Assembly (NCBI RefSeq): GCF_041296385.1
Contig: NC_091023.1
Location: 23,871,924 to 23,935,923 of the forward strand
DNA: 64,000 nt
Source of the DNA: Aphelocoma coerulescens
Taxonomy: Eukaryota > Chordata > Aves > Passeriformes > Corvidae
Reading direction: 5' to 3'
The notes under the pieces were generated by a model. The model was not told the origin of the DNA, searched no databases, and saw nothing but the letters and a program-made list of their open reading frames with translations. The position numbers and the translations under genes were made by a program. This document shows positions 12,097 to 22,490 of the stretch, piece after piece; position 1 is the stretch's first letter; each line of letters begins with the position of its first letter.

Positions 12097-13339
12097 TAAA
12101 GAAATATACAAATAAACCAACTAGATGAAATCCTTATATAGTGTGAAGACAGGAGATAGATGAGCAATAAAAGCCTCCTTGGAGCATTAACAGAATGTGA
12201 CTTTCTGGGCCCTCTTGTCCCTGATATGGTGCAAATCCACCCCAAACCCAGCTGTTTTTAAGACAACGTTGTTAAACAAAGAGGAGAAGTTTGTTATGCA
12301 GAGCACAGAGCCTGGGATAAATTGCCTTCTGCTTGATTTGGAAAATGGGCTGGAATGTTGCACGAACAAACTGATTTCAGTATCTGCGTCTCAAACATCA
12401 GCTTTAATTGAGCTCTGGGGATGTGGGGACTCAAAGTTCTAATTTACTCTGGCATTAAGTAGAAAGGAATGGAAAATCTGAGATATCTGCTGTATTTGGG
12501 TGTTGTGAGATAAATTATCTATGACTTCTCCAGGCAGGGTCTCAGATATCGACTCACAAATACACACACACGATATTATATATTTATTTATATTTTCTAA
12601 AGAATGGGCCATAAACCAGAGCTGTTTCCACTGTTTCCATGGTTAATTTATGCAGAAGTTCCAGCAGCTTATTAAGAGCAAATTTGGAAAGGCCATGCAT
12701 GGAAAACGTGGATTTCCAAGCTGATAAAAATCTGTGCAGCCACTTCTTTGGTGGAATTCAATGGTATTAATTTATATTTATATTAATTTTACAATTACAT
12801 CTGAAAGAATTATCTGTGTTCAGTTTTCCTTCCTGTTCGTGGGTGTTTGGTTTTGGTTTTTGAAATTACTGATCTTACTGCTCAAATTATTTACTATTAA
12901 AAATTATTTGCTATTAAAATTATTTTTTTAAATGGACAAAAGTCAATTAAATTTTTAATTACAGAGAAAAATTGACTAAAAAACCCTGTAATTTCAGGAA
13001 TTTCTTCAGAGGAAAACAGATGGGCTTAATATTTCAATTTGCAGTAGAGAAAATGAAGTCAGCTCTACAACTACCAGCTATTAAGGTTATTCAGTTGACT
13101 TTAATTATTTTTCTTAAATTAACCACGTTGAAAACATATTAAGTGTGAAATCCAAGGCATAATGGCATATGTTCATAAAGTTTTACAAATTAAATTCAGT
13201 TTTACATTATTGAAATGCTGATCCCTGAATTAACCTCTATTTTTTTTCTTCACTGGACTCCCATTTAAGAAGCTTCAGGAGATGTTGTGGCATGAATTTC
13301 AAAAATTGTGATAACGAGTGGATTTAAGACAAAAAGGGT
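12097..13339. other. Unique non-coding sequence
   Basis: AT-rich. A short ACACACAC tract lies near 12562-12570. The 12197-12442 plus frame overlaps a minus frame and has no splice context. T/A-rich between 12770 and 12970. Confidence 0.4.
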
Positions 13340-13427
13340 TCAGTGGCCATGTGGTTGAAGGTTGGACCTGATGATTTTGGAGTTCTTTTCCTGCCTTGAT
13401 GATTCTCTGATTTTCTGATTTATTCTG
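13340..13427 (+). mobile_element. CR1 LINE 3' tail (diverged)
   Basis: Contains GAAGGTTGGACCTGATGATT, then GGAGTTCTTTTCCTGCCTTG and a decayed octamer end (GATTCTCTGATTTTCTGATTTATTCTG). This matches the CR1 3' untranslated end in sense orientation. It is 5'-truncated like nearly all CR1 copies and looks old, with many substitutions. Confidence 0.7.
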
Positions 13428-14601
13428 GGTTGGTGAACACAGAGAGGGAAATTTGAACTTGTGGATTTTGTGGCAATTTTCCTCACTCCAAAATCTGAAC
13501 AACCACATCCACTAAAAGGGGAGATTCAGCACATTTATTGCTGTGATTCCTTAGATTGTGTGATTTACACAATTTACATGGCTTTAAATCCTTAAAAAAT
13601 CATTTGCAGGCAACAGACTGCACAAGTAACCTGCTATAAAAAAAAAAAAAAACCCAATTGATTAATTAGTTAAACTTTTGCACCAGCCTTTTTAAAACCA
13701 TAATTCACCTCCTAAATCACCTTTAAAAGCTCAGGTGAGATGGTTTAGATTGGAACTAAAGACAATATTTAGACCTGAGTGCCTTAAAATCAAGGGTTTA
13801 AAGGAATATTTAACACAGGTGCCTGGGCTTGGGGTCTTTAGTGCTCATGGATTGCTTCAGAGTTTGAATTATCTGAACTTGGGTCGATTAAAGCCCCGTG
13901 AGCCTTGGACAGCTCCTAAAATGCAGGAAGGAAAAGGATCACTTTGACTTGTTCCTGGAATCTCTTTTGCCTAAAAAAAATAGCTTTAAATGCTATTTAA
14001 AAATGCTCTTTTTGTGGTATTTTGCAAATCTTAATGCAAATGAAACAGCAGCCCCACATCTGGGAGGGGAAAGGGAATGAAGGAATTAAGGATTTGTCCT
14101 TATGTGCAAAATATTGATGACTACAATTATTTAACTGGTGGCTTAACTTTATTTATTAATTCTTCATGACCATTAGACACTGCTTGGAATGATTTATTTG
14201 TCCTTATCTGTGAAGCACTCTGCACTCCTGGGAGCCCAGGGAGGTGTGTGGATGTTGGATCTGCTGTTGTCCCTGGCAGTGGGACTGAGGTTTTCCATCG
14301 TGAGCTACTCCTGCCTGGCTCAGTCAGGAAACTGGGATCAGAACAGGCATTATATGATGGGAGATGATGGGAAATTCAATCCCTATGGATTCTCCCCCTG
14401 CATTAAATAGCAAGGAGGCCATTCCACTGTGTAGGAAGTGAGCAAAGCCTTTTGCTATGCACAGTCCTCACGGAGGTGGATACAGATGGTGTGGAATGAT
14501 GATAAAAAAAATACAGAAATGTTAAATGCTCACACTGCTCTGAGTAGAAACTGAATAGAATCAGCTCTCACATTGCTTCTTCTGAGCACTTTAAGTCACA
14601 C
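13428..14601. other. Unique non-coding sequence
   Basis: Includes an A15 run at 13638-13652. Short plus-strand frames at 13735-13947 and 14189-14410 lack splice or homology support. Confidence 0.4.
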
Positions 14602-14804
14602 CTGTAATGCTTCTCCTCTGGTATTAGCAGAACTATAGGAAGGATATATTTTTTTCAAAATGTTGTTTTTTGTTAGACAATCCATTCTGTTCTCTTTCAG
14701 CTCTGCCTCGTTCAGGACCTGCAGAGACTGCTCTGGTGGGGATGGTTTTTTCACACTCCTGAAGGTGGAGCTGCAGGGATGGAGGGAATGTTGATGCAGC
14801 TGTT
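14602..14804 (-). CDS. Candidate ~203-bp internal exon, minus strand, unidentified
   Basis: A pyrimidine-rich minus-strand acceptor (GTTTTTCACCTGCCCTTTAGCAG) precedes a frame ending CATTACAG followed by GTGTGA, an acceptable but non-consensus donor. An alternative acceptor three bases upstream would add CAG. The peptide is mixed and hydrophilic, including SVKKPSPPEQSLQVLNEAEL and TKNNILKKIYPSYSS. Phase 1 in, phase 0 out. Its entry phase matches the exit phase of the 19668-19804 candidate on the same strand. No family recognised. Confidence 0.27.
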
Positions 14805-14807
14805 CTG

Positions 14808-16967
14808 CTAAAGGGCAGGTGAAAAACACTGATCTCAGGGAAGTGCCCAAAAATGCAGAGTCTGTTGGAGTGGGAAAAGTGATGCCCACAGGCCACACAA
14901 TTGCTCCTGCCTGATTTCTGTGAAAATACATGCTGGGTACTCCTATGCCCGGGGTGAAGAGACTGACAGCCCTTTTACACACACACCTCTTCCTGAACTC
15001 ACCTCCTCGCTGGCCCAGGAAATTCCAATTGTCACCACACATCAGAGGGTTAAACTTCAATTTGAATTATTGAGAGTGTGTCAGTGCACACACTGACATG
15101 GGCTGGTGGAAATCCCAATAAATCCTCTTCCTTCCTTCATTTTCTAATTATCAGCCCAAATGCATTGACTGAAGAAAAGACTTTGGGGTTTTCAAACCCA
15201 CAGATTCTCATTGGAGTCACCACATGAACCTTGGGCTAAGATTTGCCTTTGTCCTGATGCACATAAAAAGTTTTTTAGGGCTTGCATCTTATGCCAGGTA
15301 ATGTGAAATAGAAACCAGTATATTTTTAGTTGTTTATTTTGCATAAATGAAGCCAACACACGCACAAATATGAATATACACATATATTATGTAAATTCAG
15401 TAGAATGCTGTGGTTCTAAAGAAGGAGAAGCAGAAAAACCACATCACAGGCAACATTTCCTTGTGATTCTGTGAAGAATTAACACCAACTCTGTGCTTTT
15501 GCTTTGAAACAGAAGCTACAAAAGTATCTCTCAAGCCAAGAGAAAGAAAGGGAGTTTATTGCTAAACTTTCTTCTTGTATTTAATAGTTGGGTTTTGTCC
15601 TGACCTTTCTCACACAGCCCCCATTTGATTTCCTTCTCCACAGTGCTCCTACCACAACGTGGTTATTAATATTAAACACAGACTTTGGGGCACCCACACA
15701 GCCTCAGAAAAATATTCTGACTATCACCACAGAGATGAAACTGTGTTTAGCCACCCTTTGCAGATTATTTGCTGGTTTTTTAGTATTAACTTCAAGTTAT
15801 ATCTTGCATCTCTTCTCCATTTCCCAAGCCTACAGTTGTATGAACACCAAAAAGTCAGGAACCAGATATTTATGATTTGAAAGTAATTTTCTGTCTTTTC
15901 CCCACACCCCCACTCTATTTAAATTTTCATTTAGATAATATTTAATCCATGAAATAAAAAATTGCTTCTAAAACCACCTAAAATTAGTGGTAGCTGGTAC
16001 TAAATTTAGACACTTCTCATAAAATCACAGAAGTTTTAACAAATTTCTCATTTACCTCTAGCCAGGTCAGAGTTAAACACATTTTCTACTGGAAGAAAAC
16101 TTCGACTAGAGCACAAATGCTTTGTTTTGGGGGGTTTTGTTTACATTTTTTGGAGAATATTTTGATTGAGAGTTTATCTGGAGGCCAAGCACACCTTTAA
16201 TTAAGCAGTTTTATGGGGCAGATTCATGAACCAACTTCATCCATTGCCCTGTGGCTCCTCAGATTTAGTAAACAATTTCATTTCTTATCCACCACTTGAT
16301 CCATAAGGAAGCAGATGGATTTGAGTTGGGAACCTGTGGGTAATTTACAGAGTATTTTGTTTTTAGTCTCAATAAATTAATCAGGGAGGGCTGTTTGCTG
16401 CTTGTGTAAACTCCCAGCACATCTTTCTGAGGCAATGGATATTTGGTCACTGCAAATTCCCAGCTCCACGTTTCCAGGCTGCAGATGAGCTGCTCCAAAT
16501 TAAGAGTAACAATTGGCAATCATCAGTATTTTAAATGACTCTTGGATGTGGAGCCATTTGTTGCATATTTAATTGATTCTTTCTTAAAATTATTTTCTCA
16601 GTTGGCATTGTAGGCAGCAGCAGCACCATGGGGAGAACCAGTTTAGGTGTAGTTGTCATTTTTTAGTGTAAGTTTTGAAAAGGTAGAAATCCTTTGGGTA
16701 CCACAGGGCAGAGGTGGTCCATGCCCAGAAAGGTGGAGTCATCATTTTTACCCAGAAAAACTGAAACCTAAGATTCCAGCTGGTTGTTTCCTCTTGCCCA
16801 GGAATTTCTGTTCTTCCAGAGGAAATAAATCAACGTTTCTGGAGTGATTTCCAGATATGATAAAGGTGTTGCATAAACACAGAGAGCAACTGCAAGTCCT
16901 GCACTAAGGGGGGAGAAAGAAGGAAAATAAAGTTTGTAGCAAAGGAGGTTTTAAGTTAAATGAGCTT
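14808..16967. other. Unique non-coding sequence
   Basis: Complex AT-rich DNA with no repeat recognised. The overlapping plus frames at 15588-15880 compete with each other and lack splice signals. Nothing supportable. Confidence 0.4.
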
Positions 16968-17040
16968 TGAGCAGGGGGATTGGACAAGAGGAAATCCAGA
17001 GGTGCCTTCCAACCTCACCCATCCTGTCATTCTGTGAAAT
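16968..17040 (+). mobile_element. CR1 LINE 3' tail
   Basis: The sequence GGGGGATTGGACAAGAGGAA, then CCAGAGGTGCCTTCCAACCT and CATTCTGTGA matches the CR1 3' end ('rule' phrase: CCAGAGGTGCCTTCCAACC followed by ATTCTGTG). Sense orientation, heavily 5'-truncated. Confidence 0.8.
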
Positions 17041-17080
17041 CGTGGGTTATGAACCATTCTGGGATTTATTTTTTCCCTAG

Positions 17081-17198
17081 AAATGAAAACGATCTGTGGT
17101 TCCTATTTTTGGAGTTTGTACCAGTGCTACCCATGATGGAAAGTGCTGGAAATCAAAACAGTGAAAAAGCCAAAGCAGTGGGACCTCAGACTCACAAG
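17081..17198 (+). CDS. Candidate 118-bp internal exon, unidentified
   Basis: Acceptor GGGATTTATTTTTTCCCTAG directly precedes the segment and the consensus donor GTAAGA follows ACTCACAAG. Phase 2 in, phase 0 out, 39 codons, with a hydrophobic start (NENDLWFLFLEFVPVLP) and polar end (NSEKAKAVGPQTHK). An alternative acceptor at TTTGTACCAG (about 17121) would shorten it. It sits 40 bp after a CR1 tail. Unrecognised; may be a pseudo-exon. Confidence 0.22.
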
Positions 17199-18230
17199 GT
17201 AAGATTTATTTAAGAGAGGTCACACCTGGTTTTCCTTGCTTTCCCTTTGACTGATAAGTGCATTTGAGATTAATATAATCTGAATTACAGCAAAGAAGAC
17301 TCCAAATGATAAATAATGCTGTTTGTATCCCCTCACCAATTGAATAATTTACAGTAAAAAAGGGCTTTTGTGGCTCCTGGTAACGTTCCTACTAAATAAT
17401 TACAGATTGAATTTCAAGGGATAATGCAGCAAGTGAGAACATCTGAGAGGTGAAGTTTGAATTTCTCAGAATTCAAAGATTTTACCACAAATTCTTTTGC
17501 GAATGCAACAAAATTAAGAAGTGAAATTAAAAAACAAAAAAACAAAAAACCAATTTTTTGAGGTGCAGCTGGAAAAAGAGCACATCAATACACAGTTATA
17601 CATTATGCACAATTCCAATCCTCCTAGCAGAGGAGTTTTCTTTTCAGAACTGTGCTAGTTTAATTAAAATAAAAGATAAAAATTGTGGTTCAAAAATACT
17701 TCAGTTCCAGAATATCTGTTAAGTATGAGCAGGGTAGGATTCCTTTATTACACCCTGAATTCTCTTTAATTGCTTTTAGTCTGTCTGAAACAGAAAGAAA
17801 AGGCAATAAAGGGACCAACCTTTTTCTGTAAGCCAGACACACAGTGATTTGCAGTCTCCATTCCCCACTGCACTCTGGAATGCTCAAGCTTTGTTTGTTT
17901 GAATTTAGTACTTATGATTATAAATTATCTACTCATAACCAAAGTCATTTGCATAGGAAAATTATCTTGCATCAAGTAGGATTTTAGTGCTTGTGTTTTA
18001 ATACTGTAACAGCCTGTTAGTATGGAGATAATTAAAGGAATCCTGTAAACTCGAATTTGGTCTGAGAGTTACCCTAAAAAAGAGAAAAAAGCCAGTATGG
18101 AATTTAGCACTGCCCCAGATACTCTCACAAGCTAAAGTGAAAAACATTTTAGCGAATTTAAAGCTCAAAAAGCTACAATAAACAAAAATCACTAAACCCA
18201 GCTGCTGCATCCCCAAGAAGAGGGAAATAC
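17199..18230. other. Unique non-coding sequence
   Basis: AT-rich with an A-rich stretch at 17525-17550. No repeat or exon recognised until the CR1 fragment begins. Confidence 0.4.
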
Positions 18231-18529
18231 AGAATCATGGAATTGTTAAGGCTGGAAAAGACCTTTGAGACCATCAAGTCCCATCTTCAGCCCAGTCCCA
18301 CATGTTCTCAGCACTGACCCCTCTCCCCAAGTGCCACATCCACACGTCCTTTAAACCCCTCCTGGATGGTGACCCCAGCACTGGCCTGGGCAGCCTGTCC
18401 TGGTGCCTGCCCATCCTTTCAGTGAGGAAATTCTTCCTAATATCCACTCCAAGCCTGCCCTGCTGCAGCTTGAGTCTGTTTCCCCATGTTTCTGTTGATG
18501 GTTCCCACCACATGGGGGAAGGGGATTAA
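18231..18529 (-). mobile_element. CR1 LINE 3' fragment, minus strand
   Basis: Reads AGAATCATGGAATTGTTAAG, then GCTGGAAAAGACCTTTGAGA, a CR1 3' end in reverse complement, and continues through GGCAGCCTGTCCTGGTGCCT and a GAGGAAATTCTTCCTAATATCC segment. About 300 bp is kept. Open frames on both strands here (18274-18533) belong to the non-coding 3' part of the element and are not genes. Confidence 0.92.
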
Positions 18530-18801
18530 CCAAATTCAGTGTCCTTTACACATCATTGACTGTAAAGGTGCCTCAAAGTATTGCCCTGGATCAAGTCCTT
18601 ATCCCTACATCTTTTTCCATTGGATGCCCAGCTAAAAGTGGGAATTTCACTTTATAAAAGCTGGAAAATGTTTATTTTTTAAATCTGTCTATTTTTTAAG
18701 CCTTCACAAAAACTCTCCTGAGATAATACAGCTCACTAGTTGGGGTTAAAAAAAAAATCATTTTATTACTTTTTCTCCTCCTGTTTATTTTTGTCCTGCA
18801 G

Positions 18802-18952
18802 GTGGGAGAATATCTTAAACTTATCGTGGTGATGTCTGTCTGGAAAGAAATTAATCTTGGAGCTTTGCCCCTCCAAACCTCTCTTGAAAACAGTCTTTAA
18901 TCCTCACCCAAGTCCCAGTGCCATGGTACCCATCAAAGTGACTTCAGAGCAG
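18802..18952 (+). CDS. Candidate first-coding exon (5' UTR plus 10 codons), unidentified
   Basis: A very strong acceptor (TTTTTCTCCTCCTGTTTATT, then TTTGTCCTGCAG) and a perfect donor (GAGCAG then GTGAGT) bound 151 bp. All three frames carry stops in the first part, so a plain internal coding exon is excluded. An ATG at 18923, in good initiation context (GTGCCATGG), opens a frame MVPIKVTSEQ that reaches the donor in phase 0. This is the layout expected for an exon joining 5' UTR to the first codons, or for a non-coding RNA exon. Flanked by CR1 fragments on both sides. Phase-compatible with the candidates at 29535-29570 and 41892-42137. Confidence 0.3.
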
Positions 18953-19051
18953 GTGAGTCTGACTCTTCCAGCATCAGTCATTTAAAGGAGATGTAGGAGA
19001 GAAGGGCTGTGGATTCACTTTTGGGTACCAAGAGTCATTGTTGTAAATGAA

Positions 19052-19369
19052 AGAATCATGGAATGGTTTGGGTTGGAAGGGACATTAAAGCTCATTTCAC
19101 TCCACCTCCTGGGACACCTCCCACTGTCCCAGGCTGCTCCAAGCCCCAATGTCCAGCCTGGCCTTGGACACTGCCAGGGATCCAGGGGCAGCCCCAGCTG
19201 CTCTGGGCACCCTGTGCCAGGGCCTGCCCACCCTCACAGGGAGGAATTCCTTCCAAATATCCCATTAAACCTTCCCTAGTTCAGCTGATGGCCATTCCCC
19301 CTTTTCCTGCCACTCCATGCCCTTGTAAAGAGTCCCTCTCCATCCTTGAAAGCCCCTTCAGGTGCTTAT
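19052..19369 (-). mobile_element. CR1 LINE 3' fragment, minus strand
   Basis: Starts AGAATCATGGAATGGTTTGG followed by GTTGGAAGGGACATTAAAGC and continues with the conserved CCTCCCACTGTCCCAGGCTG and CTCACAGGGAGGAATTCCTT segments. About 318 bp of the CR1 3' region in antisense orientation. It appears less diverged than the copy at 18231. Frames at 19058-19398 are inside it and are not genes. Confidence 0.95.
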
Positions 19370-19451
19370 GTTATCTTATATTCTTCTATTATCAATAATT
19401 ACTAATATCAGAACAGCGTTGATGCACCCACATCTCTCACAGGTGATTTCT

Positions 19452-19497
19452 GGAGTTCTCATGATGGGAATGGTTTTTGGAGTTCTCATGATGGGAA
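19452..19497. repeat. 27-bp tandem duplication
   Basis: GGAGTTCTCATGATGGGAA occurs at 19452-19470 and again at 19479-19497, identical over 19 bp with an 8-bp spacer. A recent-looking local duplication. Confidence 0.85.
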
Positions 19498-19667
19498 GAG
19501 CCTTCTCCTGCCCAGGAGCAGGGTGAACAAGCTCATGTAAGAAATGTGTGGAGCCTGCAGCGACCCCAGCCTGCACTGCTGTGATGTGTGAGCTGAGACA
19601 GAACTTGCACTGAGATTTAAGGTCTGTGAACCAGATTTGGGCTCTAAAACAACCCCCCACTTCTCAC

Positions 19668-19804
19668 CTGTGCTTGTGCATTCCTGACTTAGACACAGGA
19701 GATGGTGCCTCAGTCTCTGCTCGGTGCAGAGGATGAGGAGATGGTAAATGAGAAACTCCTCAGGCAGCGTCAGCGCAGAGATTTTGTAGCTCTTGAAATA
19801 AGAC
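19668..19804 (-). CDS. Candidate 137-bp internal exon, minus strand, unidentified
   Basis: On the minus strand the acceptor TTATTTTTACAAAGTTCCAG precedes 137 bp ending AGCACAG followed by the strong donor GTGAGA. Only one frame is open; the other two hit stops. It encodes a leucine- and histidine-rich stretch including KISALTLPEEFLIYHLLIL and RLRHHLLCLSQECTS. Phase 2 in, phase 1 out; the exit phase fits the 14602-14804 candidate. No family recognised. Single-frame openness with good signals at both ends makes it one of the better minus-strand candidates. Confidence 0.3.
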
Positions 19805-20924
19805 CTGGAACTTTGTAAAAATAAAGTGTTTCCTTCCTCTTCTGTCTTCACAAGCTTCTTTTGGCTTTTCAAAGTGGTCACTGTGAATCATTGGGCATGG
19901 CAGGTGAATATAGTGGAGCCTTGTTCTTCTCAGATTAATAATGTTAATAATCATTAATAATAAGTCTTTAATAAACCATAATGCTACAATTTCCAGAAGT
20001 TTTTCCCACTGGCTGTGGTCAGAGTGTGGACTGGAGTCTGTGCAGTGATCACTGCAGCAAATGCTTCTGTCTCATGGAAAGGGAGAAATAAATGAAAGAA
20101 GGGAATGAAAGAAAGAAACGGGATAGTAGTGGGTTAATTGTGTGATAAGTGAGCAGGAATTTACACCAGAAAAATCATATTTTGTGGTCAATGCACTTGC
20201 TTGTAAATAGAAAAACATTTTCTTGTTTCATTAATTAGGCCAAAGCAGACTTGTCTCTCTCTGTGTTGAAGGAGTGAATTATGATCTGGGAAGAAGAATG
20301 GTGTAGATTGAGGCAAAGCAGCTGATATCAAAGGGAGATGAAATGTTCTATTCAAGATGTTAAATCTTCCCTCTCCTTTAATTCCTACTGTGCCAATGCT
20401 TCAGAGGTGCACACTGATAGCTCAGTGAAGAGGAATTCCTGTGCTGGCTCCGTGTGATTATCTGAGCAGCCCCTTTCAGGAACTGGAAATGCCTGTCCTG
20501 AGATTCCCACCCCCATCAGCTCCGTGCATTGTGAGGAAAACCCAGCTTAACATTTTCATGGATGTCTTCAGGTTTTCTGTAAGTATGAGCAACTTACCTC
20601 AAAAATGATATCAGAACCAAGTAATGATTTTCCTGAAGGTTGCACAGATGTTTATTGATCAAAGCAGGAATGGGATATCACTCAGTCATTCACATCTCAG
20701 GTGTTTGGGCTTTTTAACCCTCTGACTAAATTTTCTGGAAATGTTCCTCAGTGATCAGAGAAAACCACAGAAGTGTTTTTTTCTGGTTCGTTTGCTTGGT
20801 TGATTGGTTGGTTTGTGGCTTTCTTTTGGTTTGGTGTTTTATAAAATGTCTATTTCTAACTTAATTAAGACTGAAGGAGGGAATTAGCTGCCTATTTGGG
20901 ATAAGTATCCTAATAGTGCTATTA
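19805..20924. other. Unique non-coding sequence
   Basis: Includes AATAAT-rich sequence at 19930-19975 and a GGTTGGTTTG-rich patch near 20790-20840. No repeat family or exon recognised. Confidence 0.4.
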
Positions 20925-21022
20925 TAGAATCACAGAATAGTTTGGGGTGGAATAGACCTTAAAGATCATCCCAAACCCTGCAGGGACACCTCCCACTCAT
21001 CCAAGGGGCTCCAAGCTCCATC
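20925..21022 (-). mobile_element. CR1 LINE 3' fragment, minus strand
   Basis: TAGAATCACAGAATAGTTTG, GGGTGGAATAGACCTTAAAG, ATCATCC and then ACACCTCCCACTCATCCAAG and GGGCTCCAAGCTCCATC form a short 98-bp CR1 3' end in antisense orientation. Confidence 0.88.
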
Positions 21023-22295
21023 TATTTATTTTCCAAGTATATACTTTCCTTTTACAATGGTGGGATTAAAACCTCAGGCTCAGTCAAAGGGCTTAAAGAC
21101 CCATAAGGAGTTCCTGAAAATGCCTTCAGGAGTGACAGGATTATATTTGTGAGTGCTGTGGGATGGTGGAATTTAGTATAGAAACTTAGACCACCCTTTG
21201 AAAACTTCCTAAAGTGCAAATTTCCCTCTCCACAACAAAATGTGTTTCCTACAGGTTTTGGTTTTACTCACTTGGATACCTGGGAGCAGAATTCAGCCTG
21301 GAGAAGTTTTCACAGTGTCACTTGCAGGGAAATCTCCTCACGAGCTGCTGGAACCTCCAGAGTCCAGCCCAGCTTCAACCACCCTGGGATTCTGTGGGAG
21401 TAAATGTAGAATGCCAGGGGACATCAGTGGGATTTTATCATTCAGCTGTGACTTCACTGCCATAAAGATGCACCAGCAACCACTCAGGGGGTCACATTCC
21501 CTGGCACTGTAAAGGATCTTCATTAAATGAAAAATTAATAAAAAGCCAAACAGAAAAAAAACCCCAAAAAAACAACAAACCAAAACCAAAGTTCTCAAAG
21601 TTCCATGGAAATGCATTTCATTGATTTTTTCTTTTTTTCATGTGAACAATCAATCCCACTTATCTATCAGAATCTGGCTTCATTAGATAATGATTCTTAG
21701 CTGGTATTTTCTCTTTATCCCTGCACTCCAAAGGAGGTTTTTTGAACACTTCAGGTTTGCTAGGATTCGAAAGTTTTAACTTTCATTTTCCCTCTCACTA
21801 ACACTCTGTCTCTCCACTGAACTGAGCTCTTTTTACATGTTATTTTCACCAGAAAACCCGCTCACCACTTCCCAACCTAAACCCACAATTTCCAATAATT
21901 CTTTTCCTCCCCACTCTCGCATTCATCTCCTCACACCAGAGGTCACTCCCTCAACCTTGCCATTATTTTATGATGGATGCATTTTCTGGGACTCTTTGTG
22001 TCGTTTGATCATTGATCACTTTCCCCCTCTCTTTACAATAGATGTGCCAATACCAATTAATCTTGAACCACTTGTTATTTTGTGACCTTTAGAAAGGCCA
22101 CGTCTCATGATTTATTTGCTTCTGCCGGGTGCATTCAGAGATTGTTTTGCTGTGGTAACATCAGGGGTTTTCTGTGATTTTCAACTCATTTCCTCTGCTC
22201 CAAACGAACCCCCATCAAGCCATATTGACATTCTCACTCGGCTGGAGACTGGTAAATGTTATCTGGAGGACTGTTCTGTTTGATTTCCTAATTTT
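21023..22295. other. Unique non-coding sequence with overlapping open frames
   Basis: Two plus frames at 21214-21512 and a minus frame at 21338-21616 overlap. A good acceptor (ACAAAATGTGTTTCCTACAG, ending 21254) precedes them, but there is no convincing donor and the frames compete, so no gene is called. C/T-rich between 21780 and 22030. Confidence 0.35.
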
Positions 22296-22299
22296 AATT

Positions 22300-22490
22300 G
22301 CTCCAGGCGATTCCTCCGGCACTAAAGTTAATTACAGAGAAAGAGACTTGCAGGCACTGCCGAGGGAACGTGGCCCTGCCGAGGGGAGCAGCAGGATGCG
22401 GGATGGAGCCGGGGATGGGGTGGGAGGAGGCAGGTGTCAGATGTTGGGGTAGGGAGGGTGGCACTGAGGACTTTGGGGGAGGTGGAAGAG
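22300..22490. other. G-rich, CpG-containing island
   Basis: In a CpG-poor window this stretch has several CpGs within about 120 bp (22310-22415), followed by G tracts on the plus strand: GGGGATGGGGTGGG at 22411-22424 and GGGGTAGGGAGGG at 22446-22458, then G5 near 22474. It could be a small CpG-rich regulatory element or a G-quadruplex-prone patch. No exon or transcription start signal is evident. The frames on both strands here (22174-22585) are most likely chance. Confidence 0.35.

Noticed and set aside
14205..14300. CCCAGGGAGGTG resembling an internal CR1 phrase
   Set aside because: The match does not extend on either side.
15460..15475. GTGATTCTGTGA resembling a CR1 octamer end
   Set aside because: No CR1 sequence precedes it, and a single octamer-like match is expected by chance.
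21214..21616. Possible secreted protein frame with hydrophobic start (VLVLLTWIPG)
   Set aside because: Three frames overlap, no donor or conserved domain is seen, and the hydrophobic stretch follows from the T-rich splice-like tract.
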